From assembly GCF_000420365.1 (NCBI RefSeq), contig NZ_ATUU01000001.1, positions 310,001 to 374,000 on the forward strand: a stretch of 64,000 nucleotides of DNA, written 5' to 3'. Shown here piece after piece: positions 9,261 through 18,326 of the stretch. The notes beneath the pieces were generated by a model. It made no database searches and was not told the DNA's origin. It saw only the letters and a program-made list of their open reading frames with translations. The stretch is from Weissella halotolerans DSM 20190 (GTDB lineage: Bacteria > Bacillota > Bacilli > Lactobacillales > Lactobacillaceae). The position numbers and the translations under genes were made by a program. Each line of letters begins with the position of its first letter. Positions within the stretch are counted from its first letter, which is position 1.

Positions 9261-10071
9261 GTTGACCTCCTAGTCGGCGGGCCGATTGCCAGACCATCCC
9301 TAATGTTTGCTGCTGATCCAGGGGCAGACCAGATTGAATGGCCGCATGAACAAATTGTTTGGCATCTGTCACTGCAGTAAAGACCGACTGCTTTAGGGCC
9401 AATTGACTAGCGATAGCAGCTGAGAAGGTGCAACCAGCACCATTATTAAAGGGCGTGTTGACTTGGGGCTGGTACATAACGTTAACTTCATCAGTCGTCA
9501 CTAATACGTCAACCGCTTGCCGACCTGCTAAGCGCTGACCCCCTTTTACGACAACTGCCTTAGGCCCGCTGACTTGAATTTTCTTAGCTGCTGCTATTAA
9601 ACCTGCCTCATCAGTGATTTGATCCCACGTCAATTGGCTAGCTTCAACTAAATTAGGAGTTACCACAGTTGCTAAGGGAAATAAGGCTTCACTAAGTGTA
9701 CGCCCCAGTGGACTTAATGTTGGTGCCCCTGCTTCCTTAAAAACCATCACCGGGTCGATAACGATCGGCAAGCCCAGTGGTAGAATGACTGTTTTTAAAA
9801 AATGAGCCACCATGGTCACTTGTTCAGGCGACACTAGCAGCCCTGTCTTCACCGCGGCCAACCCATCCAAGGTGGCCATTGTCGCTAACTGCTCCTTCAA
9901 GAGATTCGTAGCTAAGGGATGAATATGAAAATCCGCTGAGTCAGCAGTGACGATACTCGTCAGGGCAGACAGGCCTTGAAAACCATACTCGGTAAAAGTG
10001 GCCAAGTCTGCCTGAATGCCACCACCTGATAAGCTATCTGACCCACCGATTGTTATAATTCGTTTTTTCAT
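9235..10071 (-). CDS. thiD: Hydroxymethylpyrimidine/phosphomethylpyrimidine or pyridoxine kinase
   Basis: A ribokinase-fold kinase of 278 residues. Motifs: GSDSLSGGGIQADL at the N-terminus, IDPVM mid-protein, VTPNLVEA, VVKGG, and the anion-hole/catalytic motif NGAGCTFSAAIAS with the cysteine seen in Gram-positive ThiD/PdxK enzymes. It phosphorylates HMP for thiamine synthesis, or pyridoxine/pyridoxal for vitamin B6 salvage; both occur in this family. I start at ATG 10071 because GTG 10080 and ATG 10077 lie inside or next to the GGGGAAGG ribosome site. It is the first gene of an overlapping thiD / S-component / MFS operon. I see no TPP riboswitch upstream. Confidence 0.88.
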   Translation of the reverse strand: MKKRIITIGGSDSLSGGGIQADLATFTEYGFQGLSALTSIVTADSADFHIHPLATNLLKEQLATMATLDGLAAVKTGLLVSPEQVTMVAHFLKTVILPLGLPIVIDPVMVFKEAGAPTLSPLGRTLSEALFPLATVVTPNLVEASQLTWDQITDEAGLIAAAKKIQVSGPKAVVVKGGQRLAGRQAVDVLVTTDEVNVMYQPQVNTPFNNGAGCTFSAAIASQLALKQSVFTAVTDAKQFVHAAIQSGLPLDQQQTLGMVWQSARRLGGQHEETNAKD

Positions 10072-10166
10072 CCTCATCACCTTCCCCTAGCTCATGTTTT
10101 CTAGTGTAGCATATAACGATTCTGCCACCATTTTACTTAATTGAAAAAGCTGGTGACCATATACAC

Positions 10167-10202
10167 AAAAAAGGACCAACTCAAATTGAGTTAGCCCCTT
10201 TT
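10167..10202 (-). terminator. Terminator of hup
   Basis: On the minus strand GGGGCTAACTC and GAGTTGGTCC pair around AATTT and are followed by seven T residues, 17 bases after the hup stop codon. Confidence 0.8.
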
Positions 10203-10218
10203 GGATAAAGCTAATGGT

Positions 10219-10494
10219 TTACTTCACAGCTTCTTTAAGTGACTTTCCAGGTTTGAAAGCAGGAATCTTTGATGCAGGAATCTCAATTTCTTCCTTAGTC
10301 TGTGGGTTACGACCCTTACGAGCAGCCCGTGAACGTACTTCAAAGTTACCAAAACCAATCAATTGAACCTTTTCACCCTTTGCCAAAGTATCTTGGATTG
10401 AGGCGAACACAGCATCCACCGCTGCTGTGGCGTCTTTCTTAGTCAAACCAGTTGCAGTTGCAACATCGTTTACCAATTCTTGTTTGTTAGCCAT
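10219..10494 (-). CDS. hup: DNA-binding protein HU
   Basis: The 91-residue histone-like HU protein, a homodimer that bends and compacts DNA. The start [12 protein letters not shown], the signature [20 protein letters not shown] and the basic C-terminal region [12 protein letters not shown] are all canonical, and length is standard. The start has an AGGAGG ribosome site. It has its own promoter (10576-10604) and terminator and lies downstream of der, as in many Firmicutes. Confidence 0.98.
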   Translation of the reverse strand: MANKQELVNDVATATGLTKKDATAAVDAVFASIQDTLAKGEKVQLIGFGNFEVRSRAARKGRNPQTKEEIEIPASKIPAFKPGKSLKEAVK

Positions 10495-10575
10495 GTGTCT
10501 TATCCTCCTAAGGTTACTAAAAAATATTAGTTCTTTAAAATGAAATATAGCCTAAGCCACTTCAATTCGATAACT

Positions 10576-10604
10576 AGAATAGCATAAATCACCCGGGTAA
10601 ACAA
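10576..10604 (-). promoter_or_regulatory. Promoter of hup
   Basis: On the minus strand TTGTTT (10604-10599) and TATTCT (10581-10576) are spaced by 17 bases, about 80 bases before the hup start. The -35 box sits on one arm of a hairpin-forming sequence (10602-10627), which may also act on der read-through. Confidence 0.65.
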
Positions 10605-10643
10605 CGTTTTTTAGATTAAAAACGTTGCTATCATGCGGTTTTT

Positions 10644-10667
10644 GGGGTTTTTGACGGATAAAACCCC
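10644..10667 (-). terminator. Weak hairpin after der
   Basis: GGGGTTTT and AAAACCCC pair around an eight-base loop some 45 bases after the der stop. It is followed by A rather than T residues on the minus strand. It could be a factor-dependent or inefficient terminator; evidence is structural only. Confidence 0.35.
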
Positions 10668-10710
10668 ATTACTACCTTGAAATCATCCTAGTCCATCCAA
10701 ACTATACTCA

Positions 10711-12021
10711 CTATTTACGTGCACGTTTAATGACATGGATTGGCGTCCCTTCAAAATCAAAGGCCTTTCGGATTTGATTTTCTAGGAAGCGTTCGTATGA
10801 AAAGTGCATTAATTCTGGATCATTGACGAAGACGACAAAGGTTGGTGGCTGGATGGCTACCTGAGTAGCATAGTAAACCCGCAGCCGCTTACCGTTCTTA
10901 GTTGGCGTGGGATTCATCGCCAAAGCATCCATAATGACCTCATTTAATACGGCTGATGGAATCCTACGCTTATGATTTTCATCAACCCGCTTAATCAAAT
11001 CAGGTAACTTATTTAATCGTTGCTTCGTTTTTGCTGATACGAACACAATAGGTGCATATGAAAGGTACTGGAACTCTTCACGAATATGGGCCTCAAACTC
11101 ATTCATTGTATGAGTATCTTTTTCAATCGTATCCCACTTATTCACGACAATAATGACTCCGCGACCAGCTTCATGAGCATAACCGGCCACGTGTTTATCT
11201 TGCTCACGAATCCCCTCTTCAGCAGTGAGTACCATTAATACCACATTAGAATCATCAATAGCCCGCATAGCTCGCATAACCGAATACTTTTCGGTTGATT
11301 CATAAACCTTACCCCGTTTACGAATACCGGCTGTATCAACCATTACGAACTCATCACCTTCAGGACTTACAAACTTTGTATCTATTGCATCTCGAGTGGT
11401 TCCAGAAACATCTGATACAATAACCCGTTCCTCACCTAGTAAGGCGTTTACAATGGATGATTTACCCACGTTAGGCCGACCAATAATTGAAAAACGAATG
11501 GCATCCTGATCCTCTGGGTCACTCTCGGCTGGAAAATCCGCCACTACCTGATCTAAAAGATCCCCTACCCCAGTCCGGTGTGTTCCAGAAATGGGATGTG
11601 GTTCTCCAAAACCAAGGGCATAAAATTCATAAATATCTGCCCGTAAGGCTTGATTATCAACCTTATTGACTGCTAGGATTACTGGCTTTTTGGACCGATA
11701 TAAAATCTTAGCAATATGTTCATCAGCTTCAGTGACCCCTTCTTTAGCCGACACCACAAAAATAATGACATCCGCCTCATCAATGGCAATTTCTGCTTGT
11801 TGTGTAATCTGAGTCATGAAAGGTTCATCACGCATATCAATCCCGCCAGTATCAATCAGGCGAAATTCATGGGTTAACCAATCTGCGCGGGTATAAATAC
11901 GGTCGCGCGTCACCCCTGGGGTATCTTCAACAATTGAAATTCGATCCCCAGCAATTTGGTTAAATAACGTGGATTTGCCGACATTAGGGCGTCCCACAAT
12001 TGCTACTACTGGTAGTGCCAT
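10711..12021 (-). CDS. der: Ribosome-assembly GTPase Der (EngA)
   Basis: A 436-residue double-GTPase that assists assembly of the 50S ribosomal subunit. Two G domains are visible: [13 protein letters not shown] near residue 9 with DTPGVTRD and NKVD, then [16 protein letters not shown] near residue 183 with DTAGIRKRG and NKWD. A C-terminal KH-like domain follows. I chose ATG 12021, five bases after AGGAGG, over GTG 12024, and this gives the usual family length. It lies between rpsA and hup, the usual Firmicute order. Confidence 0.98.
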   Translation of the reverse strand: MALPVVAIVGRPNVGKSTLFNQIAGDRISIVEDTPGVTRDRIYTRADWLTHEFRLIDTGGIDMRDEPFMTQITQQAEIAIDEADVIIFVVSAKEGVTEADEHIAKILYRSKKPVILAVNKVDNQALRADIYEFYALGFGEPHPISGTHRTGVGDLLDQVVADFPAESDPEDQDAIRFSIIGRPNVGKSSIVNALLGEERVIVSDVSGTTRDAIDTKFVSPEGDEFVMVDTAGIRKRGKVYESTEKYSVMRAMRAIDDSNVVLMVLTAEEGIREQDKHVAGYAHEAGRGVIIVVNKWDTIEKDTHTMNEFEAHIREEFQYLSYAPIVFVSAKTKQRLNKLPDLIKRVDENHKRRIPSAVLNEVIMDALAMNPTPTKNGKRLRVYYATQVAIQPPTFVVFVNDPELMHFSYERFLENQIRKAFDFEGTPIHVIKRARK

Positions 12022-12157
12022 CACAGCCTCCTTTAGGTTTATTTCTTACCTTGTGGCATGTCGTCATTAGGACTAGTGAATTTAAGTTCACTTATCCTTC
12101 CTACTAGCCGGTATGCTTTCCTTATTTTACCACGGTTTGCATACCACAAGTATGATT

Positions 12158-12201
12158 AAAAAATTAAGCGTGTACCAGGCATTAACCTGGTACACGCTTA
12201 A
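12158..12201 (-). terminator. Terminator of rpsA
   Basis: A perfect 16-base stem (TTAAGCGTGTACCAGG and its complement) with a six-base loop, followed on the minus strand by TTTTTT, 25 bases after the rpsA stop. Confidence 0.92.
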
Positions 12202-12226
12202 TAATTAACTATTTTAAATAGCGTAA

Positions 12227-13459
12227 TTAGTCAAACTTCTTAAAGATATCACCAAAGGCGTCACCTAAAGTAGCTGAACCCTCATCCTCTGAAGTTGAGT
12301 AGTTCTTTGGTGCACGGTCTTGACGTGGACGACGTTGACGGCGTGGACGCTCGTCATTGTTGCCTTCTTCACTACGTGCAGGTGCTTCTTCCAAAGCCTT
12401 AATTGACAATGATAGACGCTGACGTTCTGGGTTAACATCCAAAACCTTAACTTGTACCTTGTCACCGGCCTTCAAAACGTCGGCTGGGTTATCAACATGC
12501 TTGTGTGAAATTTGTGAAACGTGGACCAAACCTTCAACGCCTGGGAATACTTCCACAAAGGCACCAAAGTCTACGACACGCTTAACAGTTCCCTCAAGAA
12601 CAGCACCTTCAGGAGCATTTTCTTCAATGTTCTCCCATGGTCCTGGTTGAGTAGCCTTGATTGACAATGAAATACGCTCACGTTCTGGATCCAAGCCCAA
12701 AATCTTCACCTTAACGTCTTCACCAACAGACAATACATCTGAAGGTTGTGAAACACGCTCATGTGAGATTTCAGAAACGTGAACCAATCCATCAACACCA
12801 CCAAGGTCAACAAAGGCACCGAAGTTAGTCATCCGCGCAACCTTACCTTCAACGACATCGCCAACTGACAATTCGTTAAAGATGCGCTCCAAAGCTTCTT
12901 TACGCTCTTCATTAAGCACTTCACGACGTGACAAGATCAAACGACTCTCAGCTGGATCAATTTCAATAATCTTAGCCCGAATAGTTTGTCCCTTGTACTG
13001 GTTCAAATCTTGGACAAAACGGTTTTCAATCATTGATGCAGGGACGAATCCACGTACGCCATCTACATCAACAACCAAGCCACCCTTAACAACTTGTGTT
13101 ACGGGAACTTCAACAATGTCATCTACGCTATACTTGCTTGCGACTTCCTCCCAAGCACGACGAGCTTCAAGGCGACGCTTTGACAATAGGTATGAGCCAC
13201 CTTCTTTGTCAGAACCGATAGTTGATACAACCACCAAGTCCAAAACATCTCCAACCTTGACAAGATCATTAACGTCAGCATCACGGTCTGAAGTTAACTC
13301 ACGCAAAGGAATGACACCTTCAACACCAGCGCCTTCAATACCGACAATAATTTGACGGTTATCATCAATAGCCAAGACTTCACCCTTAACCACATCGCCA
13401 ACCTTTACTTCGGCTACGCTATTAAGAGCTTCCAATAGCTCGTTGTTCTCTTCGTTCAT
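12227..13459 (-). CDS. rpsA: 30S ribosomal protein S1 homologue
   Basis: A 410-residue RNA-binding protein with four S1 domains at about residues 15-85, 103-170, 188-257 and 273-343. The third and fourth show the classic GxVxRVxDFGAFVEV / GLVHVSQISHKHV pattern. The tail is charged (RPRRQRRPRQDR, then acidic). Firmicute S1 has four domains rather than the six of E. coli; it helps recruit mRNA to the 30S subunit or acts in RNA metabolism. An AGGAGG ribosome site precedes the ATG. The gene lies between cmk and der and has its own promoter and terminator. Confidence 0.96.
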   Translation of the reverse strand: MNEENNELLEALNSVAEVKVGDVVKGEVLAIDDNRQIIVGIEGAGVEGVIPLRELTSDRDADVNDLVKVGDVLDLVVVSTIGSDKEGGSYLLSKRRLEARRAWEEVASKYSVDDIVEVPVTQVVKGGLVVDVDGVRGFVPASMIENRFVQDLNQYKGQTIRAKIIEIDPAESRLILSRREVLNEERKEALERIFNELSVGDVVEGKVARMTNFGAFVDLGGVDGLVHVSEISHERVSQPSDVLSVGEDVKVKILGLDPERERISLSIKATQPGPWENIEENAPEGAVLEGTVKRVVDFGAFVEVFPGVEGLVHVSQISHKHVDNPADVLKAGDKVQVKVLDVNPERQRLSLSIKALEEAPARSEEGNNDERPRRQRRPRQDRAPKNYSTSEDEGSATLGDAFGDIFKKFD

Positions 13460-13496
13460 TACAATATATCCTCCTGGTCACACGACTCTAAAAATC

Positions 13497-13525
13497 ATTA
13501 TACAAGTAAAGCCTAATAATTACTA
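13497..13525 (-). promoter_or_regulatory. Candidate promoter of rpsA
   Basis: A perfect TATAAT (13502-13497) lies about 40 bases before the rpsA start, with a poor -35 (TAGTAA, 13525-13520) 17 bases upstream. Small inverted repeats (GTTGGGACCAAC at 13528-13539) lie next to it. Confidence 0.5.
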
Positions 13526-13544
13526 GGGTTGGGACCAACTTTCT

Positions 13545-14228
13545 TTATCTTTTACTTAACTTTTCTGCAATTAAGGCCTTAGCTTTGGCTACAACCTGGT
13601 CAATAGTTAAGCCTGTCGTATCTAACTTGACCGCGTCTTGAGCCTGTTTTAACGGTGATAATGCACGATGGGAGTCCAAGTAATCGCGCTCTTTAATGGC
13701 CGTCTCCAGTTCTGCAAGGGTTTCAGTTTGATTAATACCCTTAGCTTGGTTTTCTTTATAGCGACGTTCAGCCCGTTCTTTGACGGATGCCACTAAGAAA
13801 ATCTTCACCTGGGCCTGAGGCAAAACTGTTGTTCCAATATCACGCCCATCCATCACCACGTTCGTACTTTGTGCTAATTCACGCTGCTTGGCCGTCATGA
13901 CCTGGCGTACCGTTTGATAGGCTGCCACTACTGAAACATGTTCAACTACTGCTTGTGATCGGATAGCTGCCGTCACATTTTGACCATCCAAAAAAACTTC
14001 TTGCTGGTCTTCCCCAGGAGCAAACGTGACCACCAACTTAGGTACAAGTTGACTTACCGCTTGCTCATCTTGTGGATCGATTTGGGCCTTTAAAACCGCT
14101 AAAGTGGCTGCACGATACATAGCACCAGTATCCACGTAAACATAACCTAAATCCTGAGCGATAATCTTAGCGATTGTTGACTTACCGGCTGATGCTGGCC
14201 CGTCAATTGCAATTTGAATTGGTTTCAT
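13545..14228 (-). CDS. cmk: Cytidylate kinase
   Basis: A 227-residue nucleoside monophosphate kinase that makes CDP/dCDP from CMP/dCMP for nucleotide recycling. The P-loop [12 protein letters not shown] is at residues 10-21. The [10 protein letters not shown] motif and the [14 protein letters not shown] segment that binds CMP are present, as is the [10 protein letters not shown] lid region. Length matches the family. It lies just upstream of rpsA, the conserved Firmicute arrangement. Confidence 0.97.
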   Translation of the reverse strand: MKPIQIAIDGPASAGKSTIAKIIAQDLGYVYVDTGAMYRAATLAVLKAQIDPQDEQAVSQLVPKLVVTFAPGEDQQEVFLDGQNVTAAIRSQAVVEHVSVVAAYQTVRQVMTAKQRELAQSTNVVMDGRDIGTTVLPQAQVKIFLVASVKERAERRYKENQAKGINQTETLAELETAIKERDYLDSHRALSPLKQAQDAVKLDTTGLTIDQVVAKAKALIAEKLSKR

Positions 14229-14278
14229 TTTTTTGTCCTCATCTGTCCTTTTTTTGCCTCAACTGGGCTTAAGTCCAT

Positions 14279-14308
14279 AAAAAAAGCAGTCCCCACTTGG
14301 CAACTGCT
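14279..14308 (-). terminator. Terminator of the LysM-protein gene
   Basis: AGCAGT and ACTGCT pair across a twelve-base loop and are followed by seven T residues on the minus strand, directly after the LysM gene stop at 14319. Confidence 0.75.
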
Positions 14309-14318
14309 CACTTTAGCG

Positions 14319-14885
14319 CTACTTTACCCGTAACTTTTGACCAGCATAAATGTTAGTCAAATTCACACCGGGATTCAATGTTTGTAATTCCTGTTGAGAA
14401 ATACCGGCATTTGCTGCTACCCGGTAAGCACCTTGCCCGGCTTCAACGGTGGCATATTGCTTATCTTCTTGACTCGAACTACTTGAGCTACTCTCTTGGT
14501 CAGTTTCTGAACTAGCCTTGGCCGCTTCTTTTTCACTTTCACGTTTAGCCTCAGCTTCACTGGCCGCCTTCTTTGAACTAGCTTTCGCAGCCCGTTTTGA
14601 AGCAGCTCGGGCCGAACTTTCCTTTGCTCGATCGGTCACCTTCGTGTCTGAACTTTCACTAGAAGACGTCGTCCAAGCCGTTTCAGTATTTTCTGGGCGA
14701 TTTAACGTTTGTAAATAATTATAGACGGGCACAAATGATAAAACGACCACTAACAAAACTAAGATGCCAACTGTCATGCTGACCCGTTTTGACTTACGTC
14801 GATGTTCTGACCGCGAGTACTGGCTAGGTTGTTCATCTTTAAAAGATGCCTCCCAAGGCTCATTTTGTTTTTCTTTATCGGTCAT
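14319..14885 (-). CDS. Membrane-anchored LysM protein (YpbE-like)
   Basis: A 188-residue protein with four parts: a charged cytoplasmic N-terminus of about 35 residues; one transmembrane helix (VGILVLLVVVLSFVPVYNYL, about 39-58); a long Ser/Ala/Lys/Glu-rich wall-spanning linker; and a single C-terminal LysM domain (about residues 145-188, ending TNIYAGQKLRVK) that should bind peptidoglycan outside the membrane. No enzymatic domain is present. It follows recS, as ypbE follows recS in B. subtilis, so it is probably the positional orthologue of YpbE. Function is unknown beyond wall binding. GGGAGG precedes the ATG. Confidence 0.85.
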   Translation of the reverse strand: MTDKEKQNEPWEASFKDEQPSQYSRSEHRRKSKRVSMTVGILVLLVVVLSFVPVYNYLQTLNRPENTETAWTTSSSESSDTKVTDRAKESSARAASKRAAKASSKKAASEAEAKRESEKEAAKASSETDQESSSSSSSQEDKQYATVEAGQGAYRVAANAGISQQELQTLNPGVNLTNIYAGQKLRVK

Positions 14886-14966
14886 ATTGGCCTCCCCAAA
14901 TCTCTTAAATACTAGCTATTACAATACACTGTTTTTTTGTTTCAAACTAGCCCTTTTTTTAATTCC

Positions 14967-16418
14967 TTAAGCTAATTTAAAAAGTTTTTTTAGCTGATCT
15001 GACCAAGGTGTTAACGTCGACTTATGCCGCCCAGTTTGTTTAGCTACCAGTCCAAGCGCCTCAAGTTTCAAGTTTGCTGCACCTGAAGATTCATTTACAT
15101 CTACACCTTCAGCACTACTTTGATTAAAGTAATGCATCAGTTGTGCCCGTAAATGTTCATTGGCTTGAACATATTGTACCAGCTGATATAAATCAGTTTG
15201 GCGTTGGCTACGCCGTTGCCCAAAAAAGGCTTTAACCTGAGGAATTGAATAACCAGCCAGGTCCAAGTAGTAGGTTAGCAAACGTTGTTGGACATCTGCA
15301 ATACCCGTCCGTTCTCCCTGCTTAGTTGCAAACCGTTCAATCGTTTGCGAACTAGGAATACCCTGATCAATTAAATGCAACTGAAGACGTTCATCACCAG
15401 GCACATAAAGCGACACAGCCAGCGCTGGTTGGCCATCCCGGCCGGCGCGGCCAATCTCTTGTAGATAACTTGGTATGTCACTGCTCAAGTGGTAATGAAT
15501 CACATAGCGAATATCAGCTTTGTCAATTCCCATCCCAAAAGCGGAAGTGGCCGCAATGACATCAATATCACCAGCCATATACTGCTGTTGAATCCGATAA
15601 CGGGCTACCTGATCTAAGCCACCATGATAGGCAACTACCTGGCGACCAGTCTCAGTTTGCAACCAATTCGCCATCGTCGTTGCCAATTTGCGACTCGAAA
15701 AATAAATAATTCCGGGTCCCCTAAGTGTCTGCACCAAGGTCAACAAACGTTGGTCTTTAGCTTTATGGTCAGGTAATTGTTCAGTGTGTAAGTGAATATT
15801 TGGCCGATCAACGGACTGAACATAGGTATACCAATCATCGGTGGCCCCAAAAGCTGTTTTGAGCTCTTGGATCATGGTAGGGGTTGCCGTTGCTGTTAGC
15901 ATTAAGAGCTGTGGTCGACCTAACGCCTGATGTAAAGTCGGTAAAGATAAGTAATCTGGTCGAAAATCCGGGCCCCAACTAACCATCGTATGTGCTTCAT
16001 CAATCACCAAAAGGTTAAGACGAATGCGTTTAAAAGCTTCTATGACCGCCTTTTGGCCTAACATTTCTGGGGAAATAAAAACAAATTTGTAATGACCCAG
16101 CTGCTGCAAGACAGCCTGTTTTGCAGCTCCAGTCAAAGTAGAATTTAACGCTACCACAGCAGATTCGCCCATGTAATTAAGTCGGGCCACCTGATCTTGC
16201 ATCAAAGATAAAAGCGGGGTCACAATAACTACCGTTCCAGGCCGTAAATACCCCATCATTTGATAAATCAAGGATTTACCAGCACCGGTTGGTAACATGG
16301 CTAATGTTTGGCGCCCAGCTAAAAGGGCTGACAGTACTTCCTTTTGACCAGGTTTAAAGCTACTAAATTGAAAATGGTCTGCCAAGACCTGATATAACCG
16401 TTGGTCATCCGGCATCAT
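14967..16418 (-). CDS. recS: RecQ-family DNA helicase (RecS-like)
   Basis: A 483-residue 3'-5' superfamily 2 helicase. Motif I is MLPTGAGKS near residues 41-49, motif II DEAH, motif III TATATP, motif VI QEIGRAGRDG. It is short: there is no HRDC domain, as in B. subtilis RecS rather than RecQ. It unwinds DNA at stalled forks or during repair. The frame extends to 16520, but ATG 16418 just after GGAGG gives the normal N-terminus and a 14-base overlap with the ypbB-like gene. That overlap implies coupled translation of the two proteins. Confidence 0.93.
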   Translation of the reverse strand: MMPDDQRLYQVLADHFQFSSFKPGQKEVLSALLAGRQTLAMLPTGAGKSLIYQMMGYLRPGTVVIVTPLLSLMQDQVARLNYMGESAVVALNSTLTGAAKQAVLQQLGHYKFVFISPEMLGQKAVIEAFKRIRLNLLVIDEAHTMVSWGPDFRPDYLSLPTLHQALGRPQLLMLTATATPTMIQELKTAFGATDDWYTYVQSVDRPNIHLHTEQLPDHKAKDQRLLTLVQTLRGPGIIYFSSRKLATTMANWLQTETGRQVVAYHGGLDQVARYRIQQQYMAGDIDVIAATSAFGMGIDKADIRYVIHYHLSSDIPSYLQEIGRAGRDGQPALAVSLYVPGDERLQLHLIDQGIPSSQTIERFATKQGERTGIADVQQRLLTYYLDLAGYSIPQVKAFFGQRRSQRQTDLYQLVQYVQANEHLRAQLMHYFNQSSAEGVDVNESSGAANLKLEALGLVAKQTGRHKSTLTPWSDQLKKLFKLA

Positions 16419-17463
16419 GATCACCTCCCAACTTAGTTTCATGAATTTCATACAGACGAAATAGGAAAAACTCATGGGGATCATCAGTCTGCCGCACCCT
16501 AGCAAAGGTCCATTCATCAATGGATCCCACTAACCTTTGCTGAAAGTACGCCCTGATGCGCTCAGTTAAAAACAAGGCGTAGGGAAAATCTGCCAAAGGC
16601 AGCCAAATAGCAGCCGTCAGTAAATGCTCACGAATGGTCCCCACTTTTAACCCTCGCTTTTGACTTATCGCACTTAGTGACCATCCAGCTTCCACCGCTG
16701 ATAAGGTTTGGCGAGCACTTGAACTCAACCCCCTCGGCTGGGCAAAGTGTTGGGCAAAATCTGTTAAAGGCCCCTGTTGTTTGGTCGTTGCTAACCAGAC
16801 TAATAAGCTAACATACATATCTGTTTGCCAAGCCCAATAATCAAGCTCATCGTAATGGGATGGCAGCTGGACTTGATCATCGTTTAACCCTGCTATCTGG
16901 TGACCAGGCCAGGTAGCAATCCACTGATCTGCCTCTTTAGGCGCCAATGTTTTTAAAAAAGCTGCCAATTGATCTGCCCACTCTTGAATTAACTGTGGTG
17001 ACTTTGCCTGCATAAACCAATGCTTCACTGCAAACATATCAGCAGGTTGAATTTGTAAAGGATAATAGTGGCGGTTATGGTAAGCCCATTCTGACAGCAC
17101 CTGATTAGCTAGTAAAAACACATCTCGAAAATGACCTACCTGGTATTTCTGCCAGGCACTAAAAAAGCGGGGCTGGTAATGAACTTGTTCAAACTCGCTC
17201 CTTTTAGCCTGGCCCATTGTAGTTAATCGGTATTGACCTGGGCTTACCATGCTCAAAGCGCCGGCTTGTTGCCAGGTTGCGACCGCTTGATCAAACTGTT
17301 CTTTTTTTAACTGAGGCAAAAAACCCGCTATGGATAGCAATCCGTAGCGGAGTCCCCAATATTCAGTTGATACTGTGGCCTGTTTACGCAAAAGGCCATA
17401 TAAGACGCGGCTCCGACGGGCTTGCGTCGCTGAAAATAGCGTTAACACATGTGCATCAGCCAT
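16405..17463 (-). CDS. YpbB-like protein with helix-turn-helix tail
   Basis: A 352-residue protein matching B. subtilis YpbB in size and position, directly before recS. The body is mostly helical without clear catalytic motifs. Residues about 275-300 (SLSAISQKRGLKVGTIREHL) look like the helix-turn-helix found at the C-terminus of YpbB and of some RecQ helicases. The inference is that it supplies in trans the DNA-binding part missing from the short RecS helicase. AAAGGAGG precedes the ATG at 17463. It lies 19 bases after ribU, so it can be co-transcribed from the FMN-riboswitch-controlled unit. Confidence 0.82.
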   Translation of the reverse strand: MADAHVLTLFSATQARRSRVLYGLLRKQATVSTEYWGLRYGLLSIAGFLPQLKKEQFDQAVATWQQAGALSMVSPGQYRLTTMGQAKRSEFEQVHYQPRFFSAWQKYQVGHFRDVFLLANQVLSEWAYHNRHYYPLQIQPADMFAVKHWFMQAKSPQLIQEWADQLAAFLKTLAPKEADQWIATWPGHQIAGLNDDQVQLPSHYDELDYWAWQTDMYVSLLVWLATTKQQGPLTDFAQHFAQPRGLSSSARQTLSAVEAGWSLSAISQKRGLKVGTIREHLLTAAIWLPLADFPYALFLTERIRAYFQQRLVGSIDEWTFARVRQTDDPHEFFLFRLYEIHETKLGGDHDAG

Positions 17464-17482
17464 CGTCGCCTCCTTTAATCAA

Positions 17483-18064
17483 CTAATTAACCTGTCGTCT
17501 TAAACGTAAAATAATATTTTTAAATGGGAAAAGCATGCATCCTACCAGGATGGTTAAGATTAACCCTTCCAAAAGGTTAAAGGGTACCACCATCCATAAA
17601 AGATAGTGCTCGAGCCCAATTGTTTTAGCAATATCGAAATTAGCTAAAAGGGCATACAAGGGAATCGCATAAATCCAGTTTAATAGTACCATACTGGCCG
17701 TCATAGCTAAAGTTCCAATGGTGCCTCCCTTTACCAGCGCGCTCACTGACCACTCTGCTTTTCGATTCAAGGCCCAAATTAGGGCCGTCAGTAACAGCCC
17801 CATCGCCACAATATTCATTGGTAAGCCAATATAACCAGCTGGTCCGCCACCATCAAGCAAGAGTTTAAGAAGTGACCGTAAACATAAAATGCCATAGCCT
17901 GCCCTTAAGTCCATTAAAACAGCCCCAAGAAAAATTGGCAGAAAGGAAAGATCTAATTTTAAAAAACTAGCGGTTGGAATCAATACGACTTGCCCAACCA
18001 ACATTAAAACAAAGGACATCGTCGCCAATAACGCAATGACACTTAAACGTTGGCTATGTTTCAT
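17483..18064 (-). CDS. ribU: Riboflavin ECF transporter S component
   Basis: A 193-residue integral membrane protein with about six hydrophobic helices. It reads as the riboflavin-specific S component RibU: an N-terminal helix (LLATMSFVLMLVGQVVLIP), a LDLSFLPIFLGAVLMDLRAGYG segment split across helices 2-3, and a glycine-rich loop before helix 4. It takes up riboflavin with the shared ECF module. The FMN riboswitch directly upstream confirms the substrate. GGAGG precedes the ATG. ypbB and recS follow closely. Confidence 0.95.
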   Translation of the reverse strand: MKHSQRLSVIALLATMSFVLMLVGQVVLIPTASFLKLDLSFLPIFLGAVLMDLRAGYGILCLRSLLKLLLDGGGPAGYIGLPMNIVAMGLLLTALIWALNRKAEWSVSALVKGGTIGTLAMTASMVLLNWIYAIPLYALLANFDIAKTIGLEHYLLWMVVPFNLLEGLILTILVGCMLFPFKNIILRLRRQVN

Positions 18065-18109
18065 CAGTTACCTCCAATACACAAAAAAGCCTTTTCTAGA
18101 TCCAGGGCG

Positions 18110-18275
18110 ACCTAAAAAAGACAGTCATGTCTATTACTAAGTTCTTCTGCATACCAGACTATACTGTCGGTCATGGATTTACACCATGTCAACCAGTTAC
18201 CGTTTAGATAACTGGGTCGCGGACTCACTTTCGCTTACCGCCGGTCGGGAATCTCACCCTGCCCTGAAGAGTTTT
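18110..18275 (-). promoter_or_regulatory. FMN (RFN) riboswitch of ribU
   Basis: On the minus strand from 18271 the conserved RFN-element landmarks appear in order: CTTCAGGGCAGGGTGAGATT, CCCGACCGGCGGTAAG, GAGTCCGCGA, a variable stem (CCAGTTATC... GGTAACTGG), GGTGTAAATCC, ACCGACAGTATAGTCTGG (ending near 18153). After the aptamer, AGACATGACTGTCT followed by six T residues (near 18111-18130) forms a short stem with a U tract, a candidate transcription terminator. When FMN binds, ribU (and possibly ypbB-recS) should be turned down. Confidence 0.95.
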
Positions 18276-18291
18276 GATTAACTTTGATTAA

Positions 18292-18321
18292 ATTATCAAA
18301 ATTATCCTGTCCGCGGGTCAA
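18292..18321 (-). promoter_or_regulatory. Promoter of ribU transcript
   Basis: TTGACC (18321-18316) and GATAAT (18297-18292), spaced by 18 bases, lie about 20 bases before the riboswitch aptamer and immediately after the rluB stop. Confidence 0.7.
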
Positions 18322-18326
18322 GCGTT

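Noticed and set aside
10081-10166. TPP riboswitch before thiD
   Set aside because: The 86-base gap is too short for the THI element and lacks the CTGAGA core.
12882-13355. 157-codon plus-strand frame opposite rpsA
   Set aside because: Opposite a certain S1 gene, Ser/Thr/Arg-rich as expected for a complement of this code, with no ribosome site.
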